Shown here: positions 34,648-43,233 of the stretch, piece by piece
How positions within the stretch are numbered: the first letter of the stretch is position 1
Layout of the letters: each line of letters opens with the position of its first letter
The notes under the pieces: model-generated
The model's input: only the letters and a program-made list of their open reading frames with translations
Told to the model about the DNA's origin: nothing
The model's database searches: none
NCBI RefSeq assembly: GCF_013374115.1
Contig: NZ_AP022673.1
Span: 3,173,501 to 3,237,500, forward strand
Direction: 5' to 3'
Source of the DNA: Sphingomonas sp. HMP9
Lineage (GTDB): Bacteria; Pseudomonadota; Alphaproteobacteria; Sphingomonadales; Sphingomonadaceae
Length of the DNA stretch: 64,000 nt
Position numbers and translations under genes: made by a program

Positions 34648-35832
34648 TTGAGAATCGTCGACGTCAACGAGTTCTACTCGCCGACCGGCGGCGGCGTGCG
34701 GACCTATGTCGACCGGAAGATGGGGATCATGGCGGATATGGGCCATGAGCTGATCGTCGTAGCGCCGGGCAGAGAGGACCGGGTCGAGGAGCGGCCGGGC
34801 GGCGGGCGGATCATCTACCTCGAGTCGCCGGGGATGCCGTTCGATCGCAACTACGGGCTGTTCTGGGACGAGGGTGCGATCCACCGCGTGCTCGACGACC
34901 TCGACCCGGACGTGGTCGAGTGCTGCTCGCCGTGGCGGCCGGCGTGGTTCGTCGGCGACTGGCAGGGACGCGCGGTAAAGTCCTTCTTCATGCACAACGA
35001 CAATATCGCGGCCTATGCGCAGCGCTGGTTCGCGGGCGTGGCGAGCCACGACCAGATCGAGCGCGGGTTCGGCTGGTACAGCCGGTACATGAGCCGCTTC
35101 CTCGAGAAATACGACGTCGTCGTGACCAACGGCCCGGCGCTCGAGAAGCGATTGCGCGCGCGTGGCGTTAGGATCGACGCGGCGATGCCGCTGGGGATTG
35201 AGCGCGGGCATTTCTCGCCCGAGTTGCGCGACACGCGGTTGCGCGCGGCGTTGCTGCGACAATGCGGTTTGCCCGAGGAGGGGATGCTGTTGCTCGGGCT
35301 CGGGCGGCATCACGGCGAGAAGCGCTGGCCGCTGGTGGTCGATGCGGTGGCGCGGGCGGGGGCGACTCTGCCGGTCGGGCTGGTGCTGATCGGGACGGGC
35401 GCGCAGAGCAAGGCGATCGCGCGGCGGATCGGTGGCTCGCCGCATATCCGGATGTTCGCGCCGGTCTATGATCGCGAGCGGCTCGCGCGGATCATGGCGA
35501 GTTGCGATGCGCTGATCCACGGATCGGAAGCCGAGCCGTTCGGGCTGGTCGCGTCAGAGGCGATGGCGTCGGGGCTGCCGCTTATCGTGCCGGATACGGG
35601 CGGGTGCGCGGAGGTGGCGGACCGTCATGCCAGCGAGCTGTACGCGGCGCGCGATGCGGAGAGCGCGGCGGCGGCGATCGGCCGGTTGTTCGCGCGCGAC
35701 CGCATTTTGCTGCGGCGCGCGGCGGCGGTGGCGGCGCGGCACGTCCGCAGCGACCGCGAGCATGCGGTCGAACTCATGGACTATTATGCGGGGCTGGTCG
35801 CGGCGAAGCAGGGCGTGCGACGTACAGCGTGA
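34648..35832 (+). CDS. GT4-family glycosyltransferase
   Basis: A 394-residue GT-B enzyme. The N-terminus EFYSPTGGGVRTYVDRK is the acceptor-side glycine-rich loop of GT4 enzymes. The C-terminal half has GLGRHHGEKRWPLVVDA, HIRMFAPVYDRERLARIM and the EX7E motif SEAEPFGLVASEAMASGLP. The start is a TTG with GAGGA seven bases upstream; no ATG or GTG fits as well. Its last 59 bases overlap the end of the convergent GT39-like gene. The substrate is unknown; sulfoquinovosyl- and mannosyltransferases have similar layouts. Confidence 0.87.
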   Translation: MRIVDVNEFYSPTGGGVRTYVDRKMGIMADMGHELIVVAPGREDRVEERPGGGRIIYLESPGMPFDRNYGLFWDEGAIHRVLDDLDPDVVECCSPWRPAWFVGDWQGRAVKSFFMHNDNIAAYAQRWFAGVASHDQIERGFGWYSRYMSRFLEKYDVVVTNGPALEKRLRARGVRIDAAMPLGIERGHFSPELRDTRLRAALLRQCGLPEEGMLLLGLGRHHGEKRWPLVVDAVARAGATLPVGLVLIGTGAQSKAIARRIGGSPHIRMFAPVYDRERLARIMASCDALIHGSEAEPFGLVASEAMASGLPLIVPDTGGCAEVADRHASELYAARDAESAAAAIGRLFARDRILLRRAAAVAARHVRSDREHAVELMDYYAGLVAAKQGVRRTA

Positions 35833-37198
35833 AGCGAGTGCCGGGGACCGCGATCGCGACGTAGCCGGCGCGGAGTGCGGCGGTGGCAAGCACGCGGTCC
35901 AGACTGGCATCGCCGCTGGTCGCCGGGCCTTCGCCGCCGGTGAGGATCGTCGATCCGTCGAGTTCCGGGCGTGCGCCGGAGACCAGGTGGAGCGCATGTT
36001 CCTGGGACGCGTCGAGCAGGTTCGTGCTGCGGAAATAAAAGGGTCCGGTGGCGAAGGCGGGGGCCGGCAGGCGATGTGCTGCGGGAAGGATTTGCGGCGA
36101 AAGCGTCGCGATCGGGCCTGCAAGGCCGTGGTGGTCGAGCGTGCGACCGATCGCTTGGCCTTCGCGGAGTGCCTCGGTGAGTGACAGGCCTTCCGCATCC
36201 GCCAGGGCTGCGATCGAGGGGGCGAGACCGGCGGTGGCGAAGATCGCGAACGCGATTCGCCACGCGCGGCTCGGGAGCGGGACCAGCGACAGGCGGACGA
36301 ACAGCGCCGGCAGGGCGGGGAGGAGATATTGCCGCCAGGTCGGGAACGGCAGGAGTGCGGCGACCAGTCCGGCAAGGATCAGCGCATCCAGCAATCCCAT
36401 TGTGCGGCGGCGCCATGCGTCGCGGGCGACCAGCGCGAGCGCGGGCAGGGCCGCGCCGAGCGAGAGGAACTTGAGCGTGTCGATCGCCTTGGCCGGGAAG
36501 GACATCTTCCACGGGCGCAGCGCGTAATATTCGGCGGGGCCGCGCGCCGGGAAGGTGAGCGTGCCGAACACGAACCCGGCCGGGCTGCCGGCATAGGTCC
36601 AGCCGACGAAAGCGACCACCGGAAGCGTGCCAAGCAGGATCGCGACGGGGCGGTGGCGGCGGTCGACCAGCGCGTAGAGGCCGTAGGCCAGCGCCGGGAA
36701 CGCGTAGGAGATCTTCGCGGCGGCGGCGCTGGCGAGCAGGAAACCGGCGAGCGCGGCGGTGGTGCGGGTCGTGGCGGGGCGGACGATCAGGGGGAGGGCG
36801 GCGGCGAGCAGCGCGGCGGGGAGCGCGTCGTTGCGCGCGGTGCCGATGCTGAAGAGGAGGATGTCGCAGCTCGCGAACAGCGCTGCCGCGACGAGCGCGG
36901 CCTTGGGTTTGGCGCCGACGGTGCGGGCGGCGGCGTGGACGCAGGCGATCGTCGCGACGCCGAGCAGCGCGTTGAGGATGCGGAGCGCCGGCCAGGTCCA
37001 GGGGCCGGCGACGAGCGCGACGGGTGCGAAGAGATAGGGCTGGAGCGGGGTCTGGAGGTAGGCGAAGTCCCGATAGGGGAGCAGGCCGTGGGCAGCGAGC
37101 GCGGCGGCGGCGACATATTGGCTCTCGTCGTGGTCGACCGGGCGGAGGAGGGCGAGCGCGATGAAGAGGATCGCCAGCGCTGCGAGCATCAAAAGCAT
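35774..37198 (-). CDS. polytopic glycosyltransferase, GT39/ArnT-like
   Basis: A 474-residue membrane protein with about ten to twelve helices and a C-terminal soluble tail. After the first helix comes the acidic loop motif RPVDHDESQYVAAAAL and PYRDFAYLQTPLQPYL, as in dolichyl- or undecaprenyl-phosphate-sugar transferases of the GT39/GT83 type. It would transfer sugars from lipid carriers on the periplasmic side. ATG 37198 is chosen; GTG 37204 lies at the edge of a palindromic repeat through which the frame stays open. The end overlaps the facing GT4 gene. Confidence 0.8.
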   Translation of the reverse strand: MLLMLAALAILFIALALLRPVDHDESQYVAAAALAAHGLLPYRDFAYLQTPLQPYLFAPVALVAGPWTWPALRILNALLGVATIACVHAAARTVGAKPKAALVAAALFASCDILLFSIGTARNDALPAALLAAALPLIVRPATTRTTAALAGFLLASAAAAKISYAFPALAYGLYALVDRRHRPVAILLGTLPVVAFVGWTYAGSPAGFVFGTLTFPARGPAEYYALRPWKMSFPAKAIDTLKFLSLGAALPALALVARDAWRRRTMGLLDALILAGLVAALLPFPTWRQYLLPALPALFVRLSLVPLPSRAWRIAFAIFATAGLAPSIAALADAEGLSLTEALREGQAIGRTLDHHGLAGPIATLSPQILPAAHRLPAPAFATGPFYFRSTNLLDASQEHALHLVSGARPELDGSTILTGGEGPATSGDASLDRVLATAALRAGYVAIAVPGTRFTLYVARPASPRPAPHNSP

Positions 37199-37199
37199 G

Positions 37200-37251
37200 T
37201 TCACCCGCGAAGGCGGGGGCCCAGTCTGGACACCCGCCTTCGCGGGTGAAC
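37200..37251. repeat. family G palindromic element, copy 2
   Basis: Facing hairpins TTCACCCGCGAAGGCGGGGG and CACCCGCCTTCGCGGGTGAAC. It touches the 5' end of the GT39-like gene, so the ribosome-binding site of that gene lies inside the repeat. Confidence 0.8.
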
Positions 37252-37282
37252 AAGGTAGGGGAGGGACACGCTTCATTACTCA

Positions 37283-37392
37283 GCCCCACCCCGGCGGAGG
37301 CCGGGGCCCAATTGGGGGACGGTGATGATTAGGGACGTCGTTTCATTACCACGGCCTTCCCAATTGGGCCCCGGCCTCCGCCGGGGTGGGGT
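37283..37392. repeat. family A palindromic element, copy 3
   Basis: Arms GCCCCACCCCGGCGGAGGCC and GGCCTCCGCCGGGGTGGGG, inner GGGCCCAATTGGG on both sides, interior GGGACGGTGATGATTAGGG...TTCATTACCACGGCCTTCC. Confidence 0.88.
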
Positions 37393-37407
37393 GTGGCGGA
37401 GCACGAG

Positions 37408-38124
37408 TCAGGCTTTTACCGCAGTCAGGAAATAATCGAGGCTCGTCGAATCACTCAGCGTGAACCCGGTCGCCGGCGAGAAGCTCAGCCCCCGCGTGTC
37501 CGTCACGCGGAGCCCGGCGTCCTTCAGCAGCGCGGTCAGTTCCTCGGGCGTCAGGAACTTGTTCCAGTCGTGCGTGCCCTTCGGAATGCGCCCGGTGCCC
37601 TCCGCCACGGTGATCATCGCGATCCGCGACAACGGCGTGCGGTTCGGCGTCGACAGGATCAGCAGCCCCCCGTCCGCCAGTACGCGCGACAGGCCGCGGA
37701 CGAAGCCCGCCGGATCGCTGACATGCTCGATCACTTCTAAGCTAGTGACCAGATCATACTGCCCGACGAGCCCCTCGACGCCGCCCGCGCGATAATCGAT
37801 CGCGAGGCCGCTTTGCGCCGCATGGACCTCCGCCACCGCGATATTCTCGGGCGCCGCGTCGATCCCGGTCACCGCCGCGCCGAGCCGCGCGAGCGGTTCG
37901 CACAGCAGCCCCGCGCCGCAACCGACGTCGAGCGCGCTCTTGCCCGCCAGCGGCGTGAAGCTCGACCCGTCGCCGCTCCAATGCGCGTCGACCTGCTCGC
38001 GGATATAGCGCAGGCGCGGCGGGTTCAGCTTGTGCAAGGGGGCTGACGAGCCCTTCGGATCCCACCAGTCCGCCGCCATCGCACCGAAGTGCGCGGCCTC
38101 GTTCGGATCGATTGTTGCGTTCAT
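37408..38124 (-). CDS. ubiG: ubiquinone biosynthesis O-methyltransferase UbiG
   Basis: Performs both O-methylations in ubiquinone synthesis. The SAM-binding motif LDVGCGAGLLCEPLARLG is at about residue 65, followed by VTGIDAAPENIAVAE and the motif II region YDLVTSLEVIEHV. The family-typical N-terminus NEAAHFGAMAADWWDPKG follows the ATG at 38124, which gives 238 residues (near the usual 240). ATG 38148 would add eight residues and cannot be excluded. It is divergent from lysC. Confidence 0.94.
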   Translation of the reverse strand: MNATIDPNEAAHFGAMAADWWDPKGSSAPLHKLNPPRLRYIREQVDAHWSGDGSSFTPLAGKSALDVGCGAGLLCEPLARLGAAVTGIDAAPENIAVAEVHAAQSGLAIDYRAGGVEGLVGQYDLVTSLEVIEHVSDPAGFVRGLSRVLADGGLLILSTPNRTPLSRIAMITVAEGTGRIPKGTHDWNKFLTPEELTALLKDAGLRVTDTRGLSFSPATGFTLSDSTSLDYFLTAVKA

Positions 38125-38200
38125 GAGCGTGTCGCTTGCCAGTTTCATGCGCGCTACCTATCAGGGCCGCCGCTTCGACCCAAAGGGATTTGCGCAGTTC

Positions 38201-39454
38201 ATGGCCCGTATCGTGATGAAATTCGGTGGCACGTCGATGGCGGGTATCGAGCGTATCCGCAACGTCGCGGCGCGCGTGAAGCGCGAAGTCGATGCGGGCA
38301 ACCAGGTCGCCGTCGTCGTCTCGGCGATGGCGGGCGAGACCGATCGGCTGGTCGGCTTCTGCCGCGAAGCCTCGTCGCTGTACGATGCCAAGGAATATGA
38401 CGTCGTCGTCTCCGCGGGCGAGCAGATTACGAGCGGCTTGCTCGCGATCGCGCTCCAGGCGGCGGGCTGCAAGGCGCGCTCGTGGCTCGGCTGGCAGTTG
38501 CCGATCAACACGTCGGATGCGCACGGCTCGGCACGGATCGGCGAGATCGACACCGCCGCGCTCGACGCGAGCCTTGCGGACGGTATCGTTGCCGTGATCC
38601 CCGGTTTCCAGGGCGTGGCGGACGGGCAGCGCGTCACCACCTTGGGGCGTGGCGGTTCGGACACGTCGGCGGTCGCGATCGCGGCGGCGATGAAGGCGGA
38701 TCGCTGCGACATCTATACCGATGTCGACGGCGTCTACACCACCGACCCCCGAATCGTCCCTCGCGCGCGGAAGCTCGGCAAGGTGACGTATGAGGAGATG
38801 CTGGAACTCGCCAGCGTCGGCGCCAAGGTGCTGCAGACCCGGTCTGTCGGCCTGGCGATGAAAGAGAATGTGCGCGTGCGCGTGCTGTCCTCGTTCGAGG
38901 ATGGCGATACAAATGACGGACATCGTGGCACGTTGATCGTGGGCGAAGAGGAAATCGACGATATGGAACGCCAGCTCATCACCGGCATCGCGCACGATAA
39001 GAATGAGGCGAAGATCACGTTGACGCAGGTCAGCGATCGCCCCGGCTCGGTCGCGGCGATCTTCGCGCCGCTCGCCGATGGCGGCATCAATGTCGACATG
39101 ATCGTGCAGAACGTCGCGCATTCGACTGGCTCGACCGACGTCACCTTCACCGTGCCCGCCGCGGACCTCGCGCGCTCGCTCGATATCCTCGACAAGGCGA
39201 AGGACGCGATCGGCTATGCGACGATCGTCCACGACACGCGCGTCGCCAAGGTCTCGGTGGTCGGCGTCGGGATGCGCAGCCATGCGGGCGTCGCCTCGAC
39301 GATGTTCACGACGCTGGGCGAGCGCGGGATCAACATCCAGGCGATCGCGACCTCGGAGATCAAGGTCAGCGTGCTGATCGAGGAGGATTATACCGAGCTC
39401 GCGGTGCGCGTGCTGCACACCGCCTACGGGCTCGATGCCGAGGATGCGGCTTGA
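38201..39454 (+). CDS. lysC: aspartate kinase
   Basis: Phosphorylates aspartate, the entry to Lys, Met and Thr synthesis (thrC is also in this window). The 417-residue protein has the N-terminal ARIVMKFGGTSMAG, the kinase motif SAGEQITSGLLAIAL, GRGGSDTSAVAIAAAM, YTDVDGVYTTDPR, and two C-terminal ACT domains (SVAAIFAPLADGGINVDMI and VASTMFTTLGERGINIQ) for feedback control. The ATG at 38201 fits the family start; the frame upstream overlaps the ubiG 5' end antisense. Confidence 0.97.
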   Translation: MARIVMKFGGTSMAGIERIRNVAARVKREVDAGNQVAVVVSAMAGETDRLVGFCREASSLYDAKEYDVVVSAGEQITSGLLAIALQAAGCKARSWLGWQLPINTSDAHGSARIGEIDTAALDASLADGIVAVIPGFQGVADGQRVTTLGRGGSDTSAVAIAAAMKADRCDIYTDVDGVYTTDPRIVPRARKLGKVTYEEMLELASVGAKVLQTRSVGLAMKENVRVRVLSSFEDGDTNDGHRGTLIVGEEEIDDMERQLITGIAHDKNEAKITLTQVSDRPGSVAAIFAPLADGGINVDMIVQNVAHSTGSTDVTFTVPAADLARSLDILDKAKDAIGYATIVHDTRVAKVSVVGVGMRSHAGVASTMFTTLGERGINIQAIATSEIKVSVLIEEDYTELAVRVLHTAYGLDAEDAA

Positions 39455-39464
39455 CGGACACCGT

Positions 39465-39541
39465 CCGTTCGTTTCGAGCGTAGTCGAGAAATATGTCACG
39501 GATATCGCGCGGGGTTTTTCGACTCGGCTCGACACGAACGG
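39465..39541. repeat. family D variant, inverted pair
   Basis: TCCGTTCGTTTCGAGCGTAGTCGAGAAA faces TTTTTCGACTCGGCTCGACACGAACGGG across about 21 bases. The stem is shorter than in the 10.4 kb and 17.7 kb pairs. The nitronate monooxygenase frame is open through it. Confidence 0.75.
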
Positions 39542-39551
39542 GAGTTTTGTA

Positions 39552-40571
39552 ATGACCATCGGTAGCGACCGGCTTCAGCGCCGCATGGCGCGCGGCGCGG
39601 AATTCCTCGGGTCCGAGGTCGCCATCCTCGGCGGCGCGATGTCGTGGGTGTCCGAGCGGCATCTCGTCTCCGCGATTTCCAACGCGGGCGGGTTCGGCGT
39701 GATCGCGTGCGGGGCGATGACGCCCGCGTTGCTCGACACCGAGATCGCCGCGACCAGGGCGCTGACGGACAAGCCGTTCGGCGTGAACCTGATCACGATG
39801 CACCCTGCGCTGTTCGAACTGGTCGCGGTCTGCGCCAAGCACAAGGTCGGCCATGTCGTGCTCGCCGGTGGCCTGCCGCCCAAGGGCAGCATCGAGGCGA
39901 TCAAGGAGACGGGGGCCAAGCTCATCGCGTTCTCGCCCGCGCTGGCGCTCGCGAAAAAGCTGATTCGCAGCGGCGTCGACGCGCTGGTGATCGAGGGCAT
40001 GGAAGCCGGCGGGCATATCGGCCCGGTCTCGACCAGCGTGCTCGCGCAGGAGATGCTGCCCGAGATCGCCGAGCAGGTGCCTGTGTTCGTCGCGGGCGGG
40101 ATCGGCCGCGGCGAGGCGATTGCGGGCTATCTCGACATGGGTGCGGCGGGCGTCCAGCTCGGCACGCTGTTCGTGTGCGCGACCGAATCGATCGCGCACG
40201 CCAATTTCAAGAAGGCGTTCATCCGGGCCTCGGCGCGCGATGCGATCGCCAGTGTGCAGATCGACGCGCGGCTTCCGGTCATTCCGGTCCGCGCGCTGAA
40301 GAACGCGTCGAGCGAGCTGTTCACCGCCAAGCAGCGTGAAGTCGCCGGTCATCTGGATGGCGGCCGCGTGGAAATGGCCGAGGCGCAGTTGCAGATCGAG
40401 CATTACTGGGCAGGCGCGCTGCGCCGCGCGGTGATCGACGGCGATATCGAGCATGGCTCGGTGATGGCGGGCCAGTCGGTCGGCATGGTCAAGCGCGAGG
40501 AGCCGGTCGCGGACATCATTGGCGGGCTGATGGCGCAGGCCGCGGCGGCGCTGGAAGCGCGCGCGGCCTGA
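39552..40571 (+). CDS. nitronate monooxygenase family flavoprotein
   Basis: FMN-dependent TIM-barrel enzyme of the 2-nitropropane dioxygenase type, oxidising alkyl nitronates. The 339-residue protein has AILGGAMSWVSERHLVSAIS, NAGGFGVIACG, the flavin-binding VIEGMEAGGHIGP, and VFVAGGIGRGEAIAGYLDMGAAGVQLGT. Some relatives are enoyl-ACP reductases (FabK) or other nitronate-like oxidases, so the substrate is uncertain. The ATG at 39552 is chosen because residues upstream would be encoded by the repeat. Confidence 0.88.
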   Translation: MTIGSDRLQRRMARGAEFLGSEVAILGGAMSWVSERHLVSAISNAGGFGVIACGAMTPALLDTEIAATRALTDKPFGVNLITMHPALFELVAVCAKHKVGHVVLAGGLPPKGSIEAIKETGAKLIAFSPALALAKKLIRSGVDALVIEGMEAGGHIGPVSTSVLAQEMLPEIAEQVPVFVAGGIGRGEAIAGYLDMGAAGVQLGTLFVCATESIAHANFKKAFIRASARDAIASVQIDARLPVIPVRALKNASSELFTAKQREVAGHLDGGRVEMAEAQLQIEHYWAGALRRAVIDGDIEHGSVMAGQSVGMVKREEPVADIIGGLMAQAAAALEARAA

Positions 40572-40579
40572 GACGACCC

Positions 40580-40710
40580 CGATCCTCCCCCGCAAGGGGG
40601 AGGTGGCGCCGAAGGCGACGGAGGGGGAGGACACGGAACAGCGGTCAGCGCTGACCGCCCCCTCCGTCAGCCTGACGCCTGCCACCTCCCCCTGGCGGGG
40701 GAGGATCGAG
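40580..40710. repeat. family C palindromic element, copy 2
   Basis: CGATCCTCCCCCGCAAGGGG... and the reverse ...CCCCTGGCGGGGGAGGATCG, with GGAGGTGGCGCCGAAGGCGACGG inside one half and TCAGCCTGACGCCTGCCACCTCC in the other. The 429-base gap up to 41000 contains this copy and a family A copy; the last 130 bases show no feature. Confidence 0.87.
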
Positions 40711-40764
40711 CCGACGGCGTTTTCTCATTGAGCCAGCATTCTGAACAGTGGCCTCCCACATCCA

Positions 40765-40873
40765 CCACTACCACCCCGGCGAAGGCCGGGGTCCAGTTGA
40801 GGGACGTCGCTGACGGAGGCTGCGCGCCGTTACTGCGACCATTCCAACTGGACCCCGGCCTCCGCCGGGGTGG
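40765..40873. repeat. family A palindromic element, copy 4
   Basis: Arms ACTACCACCCCGGCGAAGGC and GCCTCCGCCGGGGTGGAGCT; the inner boxes are GGGTCCAGTTGAGG and CCAACTGGACCCC; interior GGACGTCGCTGACGGAGGC...CGTTACTGCGACCATTCC. Confidence 0.88.
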
Positions 40874-41000
40874 AGCTGGTTGATTGGCATACACGCCAAC
40901 CCCGCCCCCTCTCCATTCGCCGCAAATCGCGTACGGCTTACGTCTCGTTAACCTAATCCCGGCAAGAGTGTCCCGTCGGGGGACGTTACGAGGTGTTGCG

Positions 41001-41759
41001 ATGAGTCGTCGGTTTGCGTTGCTGTCCGTTACCGCGCTTGGCCTGCTGGCCGGCTGCGCCCAGAAGCCTCGGACCGTGGCGGCGGTCGTGCCGCCCGTCA
41101 TCATGGTGCCCGTGCCCGCGCCAGTGATGCCCAAGGGCGCGTCGCCGACCATCGTCATTCCCGTGGCGCTTGCGGACGGAACCTATCCGACGCCGAATCG
41201 CAACCTGACGACCGCCGCCAAGGTCTGGCATCTGCGCGCCGCGCTCAACGTCGCCGCGCTCGCGTGTCGCGGGCCGCAGGAACTGGTGATCGTCGCGGGC
41301 TATAACGCGCTGCTGTCGGCGCAGAAGCCGGTGCTCGCCAAGGCCGAGGCGACCTATGCCAGCGAATACAAGTCGGGCGGCGGCGACTGGCAGGATCGCT
41401 ACGACGATTCGATGACGCGTCTGTACAACTTCTTCTCGCAATCGCCCGCACGCGACGATTTCTGCGCGGCGGCGAATACGGTTCTCGCGCAGAGCGCAGG
41501 CGTTTCGGCCGAGGCGCTGCCCGCCTTCGCCGCGCAGAACCTGCCCGTCCTCGAGCGGCCGTTCACCGATTTCTACCGCGCGGTCGATGCGTGGCGCGGT
41601 CACGCCGTACCGCGGCCGGTCCAGCCCGTGATGGCCTCGCGCCAATATGCGTCGAACACGCCGGTCCAGACGATCACGCAGGCGCGCCTCCAGCCGGTCT
41701 CGCAGCCGGTGCCGCCCGCGCAGCCCCGGCTGAAGCTCGACGCCAGCGTTTTCCAGTAA
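41001..41759 (+). CDS. predicted lipoprotein, function unknown
   Basis: A 252-residue exported protein with a lipobox LLAGC (Cys18). A Pro/Val-rich linker follows (VVPPVIMVPVPAPVMP), then a helical domain rich in Ala and Arg including WHLRAALNVAALAC and ...SGGGDWQDRYDDSMTRLYNFF with two further cysteines (in LACRG and DFCAAANT), then a Gln/Pro/Ser-rich tail. I do not recognise a family. The ATG follows GAGGTGTTGCG. It lies between family A and family C repeats, just upstream of the Tol cluster. Confidence 0.75.
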   Translation: MSRRFALLSVTALGLLAGCAQKPRTVAAVVPPVIMVPVPAPVMPKGASPTIVIPVALADGTYPTPNRNLTTAAKVWHLRAALNVAALACRGPQELVIVAGYNALLSAQKPVLAKAEATYASEYKSGGGDWQDRYDDSMTRLYNFFSQSPARDDFCAAANTVLAQSAGVSAEALPAFAAQNLPVLERPFTDFYRAVDAWRGHAVPRPVQPVMASRQYASNTPVQTITQARLQPVSQPVPPAQPRLKLDASVFQ

Positions 41760-41761
41760 CT

Positions 41762-41885
41762 TCTCTCCTGCAAGGGAGAGGTGGCAGGCGCCAGCCTGAC
41801 GGAGGGGGCGGCAGGGCGAACCGCTGTTCCGTGTCCTCCCCCTCCGTCGCCTGACGGCGCCACCTCCCCCTTGCGGGAGAGGATC
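41762..41885. repeat. family C palindromic element, copy 3
   Basis: TCTCTCCTGCAAGGGAGAGG...CCCTTGCGGGAGAGGATCG with GTGGCAGGCGCCAGCCTGACGG and CGTCGCCTGACGGCGCCACC boxes inside. It separates the lipoprotein gene from ybgC. Confidence 0.85.
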
Positions 41886-41959
41886 GTATCGCTGCGTATC
41901 CCGACTATCTTGCAGCAAAGCTTGGCTTCCCTGCGAAGACTGGGTTAACAGCCGCGGGA

Positions 41960-42418
41960 ATGGCTGAGGTTTCAGATCGTCCGGCGGAAGGCCGCTTCGA
42001 AGGGCGCGAGCACCGGTTTCCGGTGCGCGTCTATTTCGAGGACACCGATCTGTCGGGTGCGGTTTATCACGCCAACTACCTGCGCTACATGGAGCGCGCG
42101 CGCTCGGATATGCTGCGGCTCGGCGGGATCGACCAGCGCGGCACGTTCGAGGCGGGCGAGGGCTCCTATGCGATCGCCAGCGTCGCGATCCGTTACGCGG
42201 CCCCGGCCCGGCTCGACGACGCGCTGCTGGTCGTCTCGCGGATCATGCAGGTGCGCGCGGCCGGGGTCGCCATTCATCAGAGAGTCATGCGCGACGGGCT
42301 TGTCTTGGCCGAGGCGGACGTGGTGGCGGCATTGGTCGCCCCCAACGGTCGCCCGCGCCGCCAGCCGCGCGCTTGGATCGATATTTACGAACGCCTTGTC
42401 TGGCAGGGGGAAGCATGA
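41960..42418 (+). CDS. ybgC: Tol-Pal-associated acyl-CoA thioesterase YbgC
   Basis: A hotdog-fold thioesterase of 152 residues and first gene of the Tol-Pal operon. The active-site segment FPVRVYFEDTDLSGAVYHAN contains the catalytic Asp of the 4-hydroxybenzoyl-CoA thioesterase family, followed by YLRYMERARSDMLR. It hydrolyses short-chain acyl-CoA or acyl-ACP and may affect phospholipid balance. The TGA overlaps the tolQ ATG (ATGA). Confidence 0.93.
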   Translation: MAEVSDRPAEGRFEGREHRFPVRVYFEDTDLSGAVYHANYLRYMERARSDMLRLGGIDQRGTFEAGEGSYAIASVAIRYAAPARLDDALLVVSRIMQVRAAGVAIHQRVMRDGLVLAEADVVAALVAPNGRPRRQPRAWIDIYERLVWQGEA

Positions 42419-43107
42419 ATCCGGTGTTGACTATGGATAGCGCGACGCTGTCGCCGATCCACTTGTTCCTCCAGGCCGACTGGGTGGTGAAGGGCGTGAT
42501 GATCGGGCTGTTGCTCGCCAGCATCTGGACCTGGGCGCTGATCGTCGCGTTCTGGCGGCGGATCGGCAAGACGCGCAAGAACATGACCCGGTTCGAGCGC
42601 GATTTCTGGAAGGCCGAGGATATCGACGTCTTCTACAAGGCGGAGGGCGAAAGCGAGCTGCCGTCGGCGCGCGTGTTCGCGGCGGGCGTGACCGAGTGGC
42701 GGCGCTCGACCGCGGGCGGCACGATCGACAAGAGCGGCACGCGCGAGCGGCTGGCGACGACGATGGGCGCCGCGGTCGCGGGCGAGATCGACAAGCTGTC
42801 GGATCGGCTGAATGTGCTTGCGACGGTCGGATCGGTCGCGCCGTTCGTCGGGCTGTTCGGTACCGTCTGGGGAATCATGCGCAGCTTCACCAGCATCGCC
42901 GCGGCCCAGAACACGTCGCTCGCGGTGGTCGCTCCGGGCATTGCGGAAGCGCTGTTCGCGACTGCGATCGGGTTGTTCGCGGCAATTCCGGCCGTGATTG
43001 CGTACAACCGCTTCAGCCACGGCATCAACCGGATCGAGGCGAGCCTGAACCGCTTCGCGGACGGTTTCCACACGACGCTCTCGCGCCAATTGGACGGCTC
43101 GCGATGA
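42415..43107 (+). CDS. tolQ: TolQ, proton-channel subunit of the Tol system
   Basis: Inner-membrane partner of TolR that uses the proton gradient to energise TolA during outer-membrane constriction. The 230-residue ExbB/TolQ protein has three helices: WVVKGVMIGLLLASIWTWAL, then VGSVAPFVGLFGTVWGIM with the signature loop, then SLAVVAPGIAEALFATAIGL and ...LFAAIPAVIAYN. It is followed by a repeat element before tolR. Confidence 0.96.
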   Translation: MNPVLTMDSATLSPIHLFLQADWVVKGVMIGLLLASIWTWALIVAFWRRIGKTRKNMTRFERDFWKAEDIDVFYKAEGESELPSARVFAAGVTEWRRSTAGGTIDKSGTRERLATTMGAAVAGEIDKLSDRLNVLATVGSVAPFVGLFGTVWGIMRSFTSIAAAQNTSLAVVAPGIAEALFATAIGLFAAIPAVIAYNRFSHGINRIEASLNRFADGFHTTLSRQLDGSR

Positions 43108-43118
43108 GCGCCCTTCTT

Positions 43119-43232
43119 ATCCCCCTTCCGCTTGCGGGAGGGGTTAGGGGAGGGGCTTCTGCCTCTTCCTTCGATGGCGGCACGTTCGGCACTGCCCTCC
43201 CCCGACCCCTCCCGCGAGCGGGAGGGGAGTAG
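43119..43232. repeat. family C-type palindromic element between tolQ and tolR
   Basis: Facing arms ATCCCCCTTCCGCTTGCGGG and TCCCGCGAGCGGGAGGGGAG; the core includes AGGGGAGGGGCTTCTGCC and CCTCCCCCGACCCC. It starts 12 bases after the tolQ stop and ends just before the tolR start, so GGGAGGGGAG of its right arm serves as the ribosome-binding site of tolR. Confidence 0.85.
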
Positions 43233-43233
43233 G

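Noticed and set aside
37754..39559. A 601-codon leftward frame covering lysC antisense
   Set aside because: lysC is certain. The frame is again Arg/His/Asp-rich with no domain.
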